Shown here: positions 52,138 to 60,567 of the stretch, piece by piece
Position numbering within the stretch: the first letter of the stretch is position 1
How the letters are laid out: every line of letters begins with the position of its first letter
Assembly: GCF_000334455.1 (NCBI RefSeq)
Contig: NZ_BANX01000006.1
Location: forward strand, 1 to 64,000
Direction of reading: 5' to 3'
DNA: 64,000 nt
From: Gordonia soli NBRC 108243
GTDB lineage: Bacteria; Actinomycetota; Actinomycetes; Mycobacteriales; Mycobacteriaceae
Translations under genes and position numbers: made by a program
Notes under the pieces: generated by a model
What the model was told of the DNA's origin: nothing
Databases searched by the model: none
The model's input: only the letters and a program-made list of their open reading frames with translations

Positions 52138-55100
52138 TCAGCTCTCGGACCGACTGCGACGCAGCAACTCCTGAACGCTGATCTGCGATCCCTCGTCATC
52201 GGAGCGGGCGTGGCGGTCGCTGCGCGAGGACGAATCGGACGACCGGTCGGGACGACCGCCCTCCGGCCCGCTGCCGCCGCTTCCGGAGGGCGCGCCGTTC
52301 TGGGGTGCAGCGTTGTGGGGGCCGTTGCCGGCCGCGCCGTCTCCGTTGCGTCCCTCGACTGCTCGCGCCGTCGACGGGGACATCCCGCGATCGAGCGCCG
52401 ATCCGTTGGCGCCGGTGCCCGCCGGACGTCGGCGTCCGGCAGGTCCCTGTGCCTCCGGCGCCAGCGATGCCGCGAGCGGTCGCTTGCCGGTCTCGTCGAG
52501 CGCCGGGCGTCGGCGCAATGGCGAATCGGGCGGCCGTGCAGCCGGATTCACGACCCGGTTGGCGCCGCTGGGCGGTGACGACGGGCGCGCCGGTGACGGC
52601 GGCCGCACGGGTACCGACGACGACCGCGGAGAACCGTTGGTCGAGCCGAGGACCGGGTGATCACCGCTGCGATCGGCCCGCTCCGGACGAACCGGACGGT
52701 CGGCGTTGGCCGGTGGACGCGATGTGTCACTTCCGCCCAGACGGATGCCGCCTTCGCCGAGGCTCCACCCACCCGTGTCGGGTTTGTTGGCACGGGCGCT
52801 CTCCCGACTCGGCCGGGCGGCCAACGATGGCGACGGCCGCGAACCGGTTGCGGTCGGCGCGAGTGTCTGCCCGGTCGGGGGCGGTGCCGATCGAGTCGGG
52901 GTCGGACCGGACGGCGGAGCCGACACCCCGACGCGTGCCACGGGCGCGGCGTCGGGAACCGGCGGGCGAGCGGCACGACGACTCGGTGGTGCGGTGCGCT
53001 CGGCACCGCCCAGGTCGGCGGGACGCCCCTGCGGAGCGAGGGTCGGCCGGTCTGCCCCCGGCTGGGGGCGGTCCGGTTGCGGACGTCGATCCGGCGGTGC
53101 GGGCCGGGCGGCCGGCGATGCCACCGTCCGCGGGCCGGCCCCCGGGGTGGGTGCACCCGGTCCCGGACGGCGTCGATCTGCCTGTGCCGGTTGGGCATCG
53201 GGCTGCGGTCGCCGGCGGGAATCCGGTCCGGCCTCACCCCGACTGCGGGCCGAGGTCATCTTCGACGTCGGGGCCTCGGCGACCAACGTGCCCGCACTGC
53301 GAGCGCGCTTCGCGCTGTCCCGCTGCTCGTCGGGCTCATCGTCGAGGACGGTCTCGCCGAGACCGATCTTCTGCTGGACGACGGCCAGCCACCGTGGCGC
53401 CCACCAGCAGTCGTCGCCGAGCAGCTTCATCACCGCGGGCACCAGCAGCATGCGGATGACGGTGGCGTCCAGGATGAGTGCCGCGATCATGCCGTACGCG
53501 ATGTACTTCATCATCACGATCTCGGACAGCCCGAAGGCGCCGGTGACGACCACCAGGATGGCCGCGGCCGCAGTGATGATGCGGCCGGTGTGCGCGGTGC
53601 CGATGCGCACTGCCTCGGTGGTCGATGCGCCCTTCTGTCTGGCCTCGACCATGCGGGACAACAGGAATATCTCGTAGTCCGTGGACAAGCCGAACACGAT
53701 GGCGATGATCAACACGAGGACCGCCGCGAACAGTGGTCCCGGAGTGAAGTTCGCGATCGACGCTCCGTGACCGTCGACGAAGATCCAGGTCAAGATGCCC
53801 AGCGTGGAAGCTAGTCCCAACGCGGACATCAACGCCGCCTTGATCGGCAGCACCACCGAACCGAACGCGAGGAACATCAGGAAGCCGGTCACCAGCACCA
53901 GCAGCGTCGCCATGATCGGGAGTCGCGACAGCAGTGCGTCGATCGAATCCTGGGTCAGCGCAGGGGTTCCCGCCACATACATGGACAGGCCCTGCGTGTC
54001 GATGGCCCGCAGTTCCTTGATCGCCTCGCCGGCTGTGTTGCGGTCGACCAGCCCGGCCGACATCTGGAAGATGGCCGGGCCGTTCTCGCCGTAGTTGCCG
54101 GTCTGGACGGAGTCGTCGGAGGTGCTGAACTGCTTGGTGAAGCCAGGGATCTTGTTGGCCTCGGCCGCGATCTCGTCCAGCTTCGCCGCGTCGTCGCCGT
54201 TCGGGTCGTAGGCGATGACCAGTTTGATCTCTTCGGTGCGTTCACTCGGGAACCACTGGTCGAAGTTCTCCTGCGCGACGCGATTCGGGTTGTCCGGCGG
54301 CAGGTACTCCTCGCTGATACCGCCGAACTTGATCCCGCTGAACGGCAGGATGAGCAACAGCAGCAGGATGACGGTCGGGACCGCGGTCTTGATCGGATGC
54401 CGCATCACCCAGCCGGCGAGCTTGCCCCAGAAGCCTTCTTCGATCTCCTTGCGCGTCTTGGTACGTCGCAGGAAGGGCAGACCGAGGGCGTCGATCCGCT
54501 TGCCGAGGATCGCGAGGACAGCCGGCAGCACGGTGATCGACAGGATCGCGGCCAACGCGACCGACGAGATGGCACCGTAGGCGACCGATTTGAGGAAGCC
54601 CTGCGGGAAGATCAGCAGACAGGCCAGAGCGGCGACGATGATGGTCGCCGAGAACACCACCGTCTGCCCGGCGGTCATCACGGTTCTTCGTACGGCGGCC
54701 TTCGTCGAATAGCCCTCGGCCAGTTCTTCTCGGAACCGACTCACGATGAAGAGGCCGTAGTCGATGGCGATGCCCAGGCCGATCAGTGTGACCACCGACT
54801 GGGCGAAGATGTTGAGTTCGGTGACCTGGGCCAGCACCTTCATGATGCCCAGCGAGCCGGCGATGGTGAGACCGCCGATCAACACCGGAAGACATGCCGA
54901 GACCACGCCGCCGAAGATGAAGAACAGCATGATCGCGACCACCGGCAGCGCGATCACCTCGGCGCGGTGGATGTCCTTGTCCATACCGTCGCTCATCGCG
55001 CCTGCAACGGGCTGCAGACCGGCCAGCTCGAACTTCGTGCCCTGGAGATCGAACCTGTTGTCGATGTCGTGGAAGAACGGCTCGATCGTCTTGTAGTTCT

Positions 55101-55578
55101 TCAGGATCGTCGTGTCGTCGTCACCCTTGACGCCGATGCTGACGAAGGCGTGCGTCTTGTCCTCGGAGAAGGTGCGCGAGCGGATGGTCTCCTGCGCCGC
55201 CTTGTTCGCGGGGCTGTTGTCGACGGCCCGGAACGGGTCGACGATCCCGGGGTCCTGTCGGTTGACGATGTCCGGGTGGGCTGCGATGAGGTCGTCGACG
55301 AAGTTCTCGACCTTCGCGCCGAACTCCGGGTTGTCGACCTTCGTCCCCTCGGGAGGGGTGATCACCAGGATGACGTCGGACTTGTGGTCGCGGCCGAACG
55401 CGGTGTCGGCGATGCGCGAGCCCTGGTCGGATTCGGACGTCGGATCGAACCACCCGCTCTGGCTCAGGTGCTTGCCGAGGTCCATACCGTAGAGTCCTAG
55501 ACCGGCCATCAGAGCGATCAGTACGCCGATGACAGCGAAGCGCATCCGGAAGACGAATGTTCCGATGGCTGCGAACAC
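52138..55578 (-). CDS. mmpL3: Trehalose monomycolate transporter MmpL3
   Basis: A 1146-residue RND-family flippase. Twelve helices in two halves carry the proton-relay Asp-Tyr pairs in GIAIDYGLF (D273/Y274) and GLSTDYEIF (D634/Y635), matching D256/Y257 and D645/Y646 of M. tuberculosis. Two periplasmic domains follow helices 1 and 7. From about residue 740 a Pro/Arg/Ala-rich tail runs to the end, about 400 residues. The M. tuberculosis protein is 944 residues in total, so this tail is longer. It is followed by the NMO gene. Neighbours (NYN gene, trmB) match Rv0206c-Rv0208c. It should be essential in a mycolate-making cell. Confidence 0.93.
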   Translation of the reverse strand: MFAAIGTFVFRMRFAVIGVLIALMAGLGLYGMDLGKHLSQSGWFDPTSESDQGSRIADTAFGRDHKSDVILVITPPEGTKVDNPEFGAKVENFVDDLIAAHPDIVNRQDPGIVDPFRAVDNSPANKAAQETIRSRTFSEDKTHAFVSIGVKGDDDTTILKNYKTIEPFFHDIDNRFDLQGTKFELAGLQPVAGAMSDGMDKDIHRAEVIALPVVAIMLFFIFGGVVSACLPVLIGGLTIAGSLGIMKVLAQVTELNIFAQSVVTLIGLGIAIDYGLFIVSRFREELAEGYSTKAAVRRTVMTAGQTVVFSATIIVAALACLLIFPQGFLKSVAYGAISSVALAAILSITVLPAVLAILGKRIDALGLPFLRRTKTRKEIEEGFWGKLAGWVMRHPIKTAVPTVILLLLLILPFSGIKFGGISEEYLPPDNPNRVAQENFDQWFPSERTEEIKLVIAYDPNGDDAAKLDEIAAEANKIPGFTKQFSTSDDSVQTGNYGENGPAIFQMSAGLVDRNTAGEAIKELRAIDTQGLSMYVAGTPALTQDSIDALLSRLPIMATLLVLVTGFLMFLAFGSVVLPIKAALMSALGLASTLGILTWIFVDGHGASIANFTPGPLFAAVLVLIIAIVFGLSTDYEIFLLSRMVEARQKGASTTEAVRIGTAHTGRIITAAAAILVVVTGAFGLSEIVMMKYIAYGMIAALILDATVIRMLLVPAVMKLLGDDCWWAPRWLAVVQQKIGLGETVLDDEPDEQRDSAKRARSAGTLVAEAPTSKMTSARSRGEAGPDSRRRPQPDAQPAQADRRRPGPGAPTPGAGPRTVASPAARPAPPDRRPQPDRPQPGADRPTLAPQGRPADLGGAERTAPPSRRAARPPVPDAAPVARVGVSAPPSGPTPTRSAPPPTGQTLAPTATGSRPSPSLAARPSRESARANKPDTGGWSLGEGGIRLGGSDTSRPPANADRPVRPERADRSGDHPVLGSTNGSPRSSSVPVRPPSPARPSSPPSGANRVVNPAARPPDSPLRRRPALDETGKRPLAASLAPEAQGPAGRRRPAGTGANGSALDRGMSPSTARAVEGRNGDGAAGNGPHNAAPQNGAPSGSGGSGPEGGRPDRSSDSSSRSDRHARSDDEGSQISVQELLRRSRSES

Positions 55579-55686
55579 GCCGGGTTCCTTTCGCAGAGTG
55601 ACGGTTGATTCTTACAGCTGGTCCTGAGTGATCGCTGAGTCCGCGACCTGCATCGGTGGACGCAGTGAGTCCCCGAGCAGACCAGC

Positions 55687-56382
55687 TCAGCGCAGCAGTG
55701 CGCTGAGCGGACGGAACGGAGTGAGCCAGGCCCCGTCATCGGGCAGTGAGTCGAGCCCGATACGTGGGAGCGGCTCCCGGAACACGCCCGGGATGTCTTC
55801 CAGGTCGACGAACTCCAGTTCTTCCGACGTCAGTGCCCAGCTCGCATGCTCGCGGAACCCGATCACGGTGACCGGGACCCCCTCCGCGGCGATCTCGACC
55901 AGCGGTTCGCGGAATGCCTGCCCGTCGGCAGACGCCACGACCACGCCAGCTAACCCCACAGTGTGCCTGCGAAGCTCGATGTGGTCGAGCATGTCGGAGT
56001 CGACGTCGGTGTCATCGGCCAGCTTGGGCTTCGCGAAGACCGCGTAGCCGACGTTGCGCAGTGCGTCGACCCACGGCCGGACGACCTCGGCGCTACCAGG
56101 GACGATGTTGGTGAAGACGGTCGCCTCGGGCTCGATCGGACCGTCCGAGGCCGGCGTGGTCCCGGACACATCCGCGGTGCGGCTGAGAAGCCACCGACCC
56201 AGGGCGTCGAAGCGTGGTCGATGCGCGGCGGTCGGCCGTCCGCCCAGGATGGCGCCCAATCCCATGTCCATGTTGGGGGCGTCCCAGACCAGCAACATCC
56301 GTCGGGACCCGGTCTGGCCGCCGACGGTCTCGCCGAAGCGCGTGCTCGGCTGGTCCGCGGCCGCCGACTCCGGCGCGGTCAC
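55687..56382 (-). CDS. NYN-domain (PIN-like) protein, Rv0207c-like
   Basis: A 231-residue cytoplasmic protein. The NYN/LabA-like fold is recognisable in LLVWDAPNMDMGLGAIL (first acidic residue of the PIN-like site), DDTDVDSDMLDHIELRRHTVGLAGVVVASADGQAFREPLVEIAAEGVPVTVIGFREHASWALTS (acidic sites D...D and the SADGQAF strand). It may cleave RNA. GTG 56382 overlaps the trmB stop (GTGA), so the two are coupled, and a 108-bp gap separates it from mmpL3. The order mmpL3 - NYN - trmB equals Rv0206c-Rv0208c. Confidence 0.87.
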   Translation of the reverse strand: MTAPESAAADQPSTRFGETVGGQTGSRRMLLVWDAPNMDMGLGAILGGRPTAAHRPRFDALGRWLLSRTADVSGTTPASDGPIEPEATVFTNIVPGSAEVVRPWVDALRNVGYAVFAKPKLADDTDVDSDMLDHIELRRHTVGLAGVVVASADGQAFREPLVEIAAEGVPVTVIGFREHASWALTSEELEFVDLEDIPGVFREPLPRIGLDSLPDDGAWLTPFRPLSALLR

Positions 56383-57203
56383 TGCCGGCCCTCCTCGGGG
56401 CGACCCGAGTCGAGGGTGCGGGCGGGTTCCGATCCGCCGGAGCCGGCCCGGGCCTCTTTCGGTTGTGGTCGCGTGTAGACGAACTCGCTCACCCAGCGCC
56501 CCTCTCGTTCGGCCCTGCCCTCGAATTTCGTCGTCGGTCGGGTCAACGAGATCGGCGACGGTCGGGTCAGCGGCACGACGTGTGGTCCGTCCGCGGGCTG
56601 CGTGGCCAGGATCTCCGCGATCCATTCCGCGTAGTCCGCGTGGTCGGTGGCGATGTGCAGCACCCCGCCGGGTACCAGGCGCTCCGCCATCAGCTCGATC
56701 GTGCCGGATTGCAGCAGCCTGCGCTTGTGATGGCGCGACTTCGGCCACGGATCGGGGAAGTAGACGCGGATACCGGTGAGGCTGCTCGGCGGGATCAGCT
56801 CGGTGAGGACGACCATCGCGTCACCGCGGATCATCCGGATGTTGGTGAGGTCGTTGCGGTCGATCAGGCCGACCAGCTGCGCGAGGCCGGGTTTGTAGAC
56901 CTCGACCGCCAGTACGTCGACGTCGGGCTCCTCGGCAGCCATCGCAGCTGTGGAGACGCCGGTCCCGCTGCCGATCTCCAGGACCGTGGGTGCGATGCGT
57001 CCGAACAGCGCGGGGAAGTCGATCGGCGGCTCGGGGGTCTGCTCCGGGTCCGTGGCCAGGTCACGCCCGAGGGTCGGCCACAGCGTCTCCCAGTTCTTCT
57101 GCTGACCGGCCGTCAGCGTCCCCCGGCGGAACCGGAAACTGGTCACGCGGGGATACAGACGGGACGAGTCGACACTGTTGTTCACCCCACCATGGTCCCG
57201 CAT
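56379..57203 (-). CDS. trmB: tRNA (guanine-N7)-methyltransferase TrmB
   Basis: A 274-residue SAM-dependent enzyme that makes m7G46 in tRNA. SAM motif VLEIGSGTGVSTAAMA, EVYKPGLAQLV, the family signature RVYFPDPWPKSRHHKRR, and C-terminal TKFEGRAEREGR are all visible. The N-terminal PRVTSFRFRRGTLTAGQQ is usual for actinobacterial TrmB. ATG 57203 is the longest sensible start; GTG 57185 is an alternative. It is divergent from the GTPase-like gene at 57348, with 144 bp between, and coupled to the NYN gene. Confidence 0.93.
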   Translation of the reverse strand: MRDHGGVNNSVDSSRLYPRVTSFRFRRGTLTAGQQKNWETLWPTLGRDLATDPEQTPEPPIDFPALFGRIAPTVLEIGSGTGVSTAAMAAEEPDVDVLAVEVYKPGLAQLVGLIDRNDLTNIRMIRGDAMVVLTELIPPSSLTGIRVYFPDPWPKSRHHKRRLLQSGTIELMAERLVPGGVLHIATDHADYAEWIAEILATQPADGPHVVPLTRPSPISLTRPTTKFEGRAEREGRWVSEFVYTRPQPKEARAGSGGSEPARTLDSGRPEEGRQ

Positions 57204-57347
57204 CGCGGTGAGCGGCACGCCGTCGACACAGGCAGAGGGCTCGTCGAGACCACCTCGGGGGCGCCGGACAACGGGTCGGGCGGTTACATTGACACCCGGG
57301 ATCGGCGGCGTCGGGAGGCCGCCGGCGGCCGATCGAGAGGGGGCTCG

Positions 57348-58298
57348 ATGACGACCACTGTGACATCGGCGGAGTCCTCCGCGGAGTCCTCCGCGGGGAC
57401 ACCGGCGGAGTCCTCCGCGGGGACATCGCGGGAGACCTCCGGGTCGGCCGACGAGCTTCTGGATGCCGGACGCCTGGTGGATCTGTTGCCGCCCGGTTCG
57501 CCGGCCCGCGGCGGCGTGGCCGCCGCGAACGCCCGGTTCACGCGACCGCTGCAGGTGCAGGTGGTCGGCCGACCGGGCGTCGGTCGCGACACGATGGCCC
57601 GCGCGGTGCGTGATCGTCTCGCGGTCACGACCATCGGCCCCGGCGAGGCCGCCGAGGGCGCCGCGGACGCCGACCTCTGGGTGCTGCTGCTCGCCGGTCT
57701 GCCGCGGCCCGAAGACCGGGCCGCGCTGTCCCGACTCCCCGCCGACCGGACCATCGTCGTCCTCGGCAAGGCCGACACCCTCGGAGAGCGCGACGTCGCG
57801 CTCGACCTCGCGCACCGATCCGCCGACGTGCTCGGCGTGTCCGTGGTCGCCGTATCGCAGTTGCTCTCCTGCGCCGACGTCCGCGACGACGAGTTCGACT
57901 TCCTGCGGGCGATGGTGGCCGCCGGTGAGGAGATGCCGTCGATGTCGGCGGAGTTCCTGACCCCCACCGGCGTGATCCGCGACGGCTCGGAGCGACTGGT
58001 GCGTTCCGGACTGCTGCGACGCATCGACCAGTCCGGCATCGACCTCGCGCTGGCCGTCCTCTCCGGCGACCCGGACGCCGTCCGCACCGCGACCCAGCTG
58101 AACCGCATCCTGCACGCCGCGGGCCACATCGGCGATCTCGTCGCCCCGATCCGTGAGCGCGTCGCGCGGGTTCGGGCATGGCGGACCGTCGAGGTCCGGA
58201 ACCGTCTCGAGGTGATCGCCGCGGGGGGCACCGACCGTGACGCGGTCGAACACCTGCTGTCCCTGGACGGGCTCGCCCGGTCGGAGGTGCCGCGATGA
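57348..58298 (+). CDS. Degenerate P-loop GTPase-like protein (first of pair)
   Basis: A 316-residue protein. A low-complexity start (about residues 8-30, from repeated GAGTCCTCCGCG) is followed by a RAxGTPase-like core: VQVVGRPGVGRDTMARAV resembles Walker A GxxxxGK[ST] with Arg in place of Lys; LWVLLLAGLPRPEDRAAL and TIVVLGKADTL follow as switch and base-specificity strands (GKAD resembling NKxD). An all-helical C-terminal half follows. It overlaps the next gene by ATGA. The pair sits where M. tuberculosis has Rv0209-Rv0210. Dynamin-like and stress GTPases come in pairs; this may be one, with lost or altered nucleotide binding. Confidence 0.6.
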   Translation: MTTTVTSAESSAESSAGTPAESSAGTSRETSGSADELLDAGRLVDLLPPGSPARGGVAAANARFTRPLQVQVVGRPGVGRDTMARAVRDRLAVTTIGPGEAAEGAADADLWVLLLAGLPRPEDRAALSRLPADRTIVVLGKADTLGERDVALDLAHRSADVLGVSVVAVSQLLSCADVRDDEFDFLRAMVAAGEEMPSMSAEFLTPTGVIRDGSERLVRSGLLRRIDQSGIDLALAVLSGDPDAVRTATQLNRILHAAGHIGDLVAPIRERVARVRAWRTVEVRNRLEVIAAGGTDRDAVEHLLSLDGLARSEVPR

Positions 58299-59923
58299 CC
58301 ACCGGCAGCGAACTGTTCGGTCAGGTCAGCCGGCTGACCGGATTCGACGCGGCATCGGTGCCCGGCGACGGCGTCGCGGTCCGGATCGCGGGGGCTCCCG
58401 GCACGGGCGTGTCCGAGCTGGTCGCGGCCTGCCGGATCGTCGACCCGACGGTGACCGTCCTCGACGGGGCGGGGGTCGACGAGACGGTCATCGACGGGCG
58501 GGCGGCCGGCGGCGCCGAGCAGGTGCGTCGTCCCAGTGCCGTCGGACACCGACAGGCCGGTCACGCGGAGGTCGGCCTCGGCGTGCTTGTCGTCGATCCC
58601 TCGACGCCGGTCGGGGACACCGAACGCCGGATCGTCGACGACCTGCGATCGCGATACGGGGCGGTCGGGCTGGTGTGCACCAAGATCGACGCCTTCTGGG
58701 ACTGGCCGCGCATCCTGCGAGCCCAACGCCAGGTACTCGACCCCCACGGCCGCCTGCCGGTGTTCGCGGTATCGGCGCTGGCCGCGACGTCGGGCGCCGT
58801 CGAGGAATCTGGAGTGGTGGAACTCGTCGACTGGATGCGTGAGCACCTGTCGGCTCCCGCCGACCTGCGTCGGGCACGCGCCCGGGTGGCCGCGGCCCAG
58901 GGCGCCGTCGAACACCGGCTGGCGGGCATCGAGTCGGCGTCGACGGCCGCCGACCGCGGCCCCGACATCGAACGACTGCTGGATCGGCGCCGCGTGCTCG
59001 TCGACGGTCGGGATCGGGGGCGGGGAGACCGGCTGGCGTCGCTGCGTGCGGGCCTGGCATCGGCCCGATCCCACGGCCTGGCCGACGCGCAGGCAGGCGT
59101 CCGGTCGATCGGCGCGACCGCCGCCACCCGATGCGCCGCGCTCACCCGGGCGCAGGTCGACGAGCACGTCGCATGGCTGCGATCGGCGATCACGGACCTG
59201 CGCGACCGGGTGGACGACACCACCGACGACCGCATCGAGCAGGCCCGCGCCGCCGCGCTGGTCGGCATCGAAGGTGCCGACCTGGCCGGCGACGATCCCG
59301 CGACCGGCGTCCACTATCCGGTCGGCGTCGAGCCGGTCCACTCGGCGCAGGACCACTCTGGGCAGGACCACGCCGGCCAGGTCGACGTCGGCGACGTCGC
59401 CGACCCCATGGAGTTCGAGCGAGCGATCCCGACCGGACGCCGGGGGGCCGAAGATGCTCTGCTTGTGGTGATCGGTGCGTCGACCGGTCTGGGTATCGGA
59501 CGACTGATCGTGGCGCCGATGTCTGCGGTGCAGACCCTGCAGTGGGTGAGCATGCCGCTGACCCTCGTCCTCGGGGTCGCGGTCGCGGCATGGGTGATCC
59601 GGGTCCGACGGATCGGCGCATTCCGTGCCGACCTGCGGAGTTGGAGCCTGGACGTGCTCGCCGAGGGCCGCACCCGCATCGAACACCGTGTGGGTGCCCG
59701 GGTCGCCGCGGTCGAACCGCAGGTCGCCGGGCAACTGGCCCGGCATCACGATCGACGGACCCGGCGGTTGGCGGCTGAGATCTCCGACCTCGATGAACGG
59801 GTTCGGACGCTGCGGTCGGGAGCGAAGGATCCGGCCGCGGCCCGTGCGCTGCTCGACGTCCGCGCCCTCGACGAGCAACTCGCGACCTATGCGGGCGCGC
59901 TGGCCGGCACCGACGACGTCTGA
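58295..59923 (+). CDS. Degenerate GTPase-like membrane protein (second of pair)
   Basis: A 542-residue protein coupled to the preceding gene by ATGA. The N-terminal domain mimics a GTPase: VRIAGAPGTGVSELVA has Val in place of the Walker Lys; VVDPSTPVGDTERR resembles the switch strand; CTKIDAFWDWPRI gives a TKID base motif; VFAVSALAATSG resembles the SAL strand. A long helical region follows, then two membrane helices (about residues 387-435, separated by a short loop with LQWVSMPLTLVLGVAVAAWVI), and a helical tail. That order (GTPase-like, helical, hydrophobic paddle) recalls dynamin-like proteins. It corresponds in position to Rv0210. Confidence 0.6.
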   Translation: MTTGSELFGQVSRLTGFDAASVPGDGVAVRIAGAPGTGVSELVAACRIVDPTVTVLDGAGVDETVIDGRAAGGAEQVRRPSAVGHRQAGHAEVGLGVLVVDPSTPVGDTERRIVDDLRSRYGAVGLVCTKIDAFWDWPRILRAQRQVLDPHGRLPVFAVSALAATSGAVEESGVVELVDWMREHLSAPADLRRARARVAAAQGAVEHRLAGIESASTAADRGPDIERLLDRRRVLVDGRDRGRGDRLASLRAGLASARSHGLADAQAGVRSIGATAATRCAALTRAQVDEHVAWLRSAITDLRDRVDDTTDDRIEQARAAALVGIEGADLAGDDPATGVHYPVGVEPVHSAQDHSGQDHAGQVDVGDVADPMEFERAIPTGRRGAEDALLVVIGASTGLGIGRLIVAPMSAVQTLQWVSMPLTLVLGVAVAAWVIRVRRIGAFRADLRSWSLDVLAEGRTRIEHRVGARVAAVEPQVAGQLARHHDRRTRRLAAEISDLDERVRTLRSGAKDPAAARALLDVRALDEQLATYAGALAGTDDV

Positions 59924-60030
59924 CCCGCACACTCGGGTGGAACCGATCGCACTGCCTATGCGTCCCAGTCGTGGTGCCATGGGTCGATTCCCGGCCGCAC
60001 GCGGTGACGAACACGTGGAGGAGAGCGCAG

Positions 60031-60411
60031 ATGGACCCGTTCCTGGGTGAACCGATGGACGACGGCCACCTCGATCACGGCGGCGTGCATCCGGTCGCCG
60101 ACGTCGGTCCGGCCGACGGGCTGCCCGGACATCCCGCCGACACCGAGTCCTCGGCAGCCGACCATCTCTGGGTGCACACCGACGACCGGGTCTGGGACCT
60201 CGGACCGGCCGACGTGGACACCGACGCCGACGGTGTGAAGGACTCGCTGACCCGTCCCGGCCCCGACGGCCTCACCGTGTACACCGACACAGATCACGAC
60301 GGTCAGGTCGACAAGATCACCGAAGTGGACAAAGACGGCGGATTCTCGTCCAAGACCCTCGACAAGGAAAGTGGGCTCTGGTCCCCGACCTCCCGCGGTC
60401 GACTGGAGTGA
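60031..60411 (+). CDS. DUF6802-like protein with calcium-loop motifs
   Basis: A 126-residue protein with strings of Asp-rich loops similar to EF-hand or thrombospondin-3 repeats: DVDTDADGVKDSL, TDTDHDGQVDKI and VDKDGGFSS. The W..D.D.DG..D pattern resembles the actinobacterial DUF6802 family. Acidic composition suggests metal binding. ATG 60031 follows GGAGGAG. There is no signal peptide or membrane helix. It lies alone between the GTPase-like pair and pckG. Confidence 0.7.
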   Translation: MDPFLGEPMDDGHLDHGGVHPVADVGPADGLPGHPADTESSAADHLWVHTDDRVWDLGPADVDTDADGVKDSLTRPGPDGLTVYTDTDHDGQVDKITEVDKDGGFSSKTLDKESGLWSPTSRGRLE

Positions 60412-60567
60412 CCTGGGACAACCCGCTCGTCGGCGGTGCGAGGTGTGGGCTGTGCCGCATCTGATCACCCGGCTACCTAGCGCACGCTCGGTGCACGTAT
60501 CCTGTGGCGTACGACGACGCCTTGGCCGACCTGTGGTATTCCGGTCGACCATTCTGGAGGAGACCTT

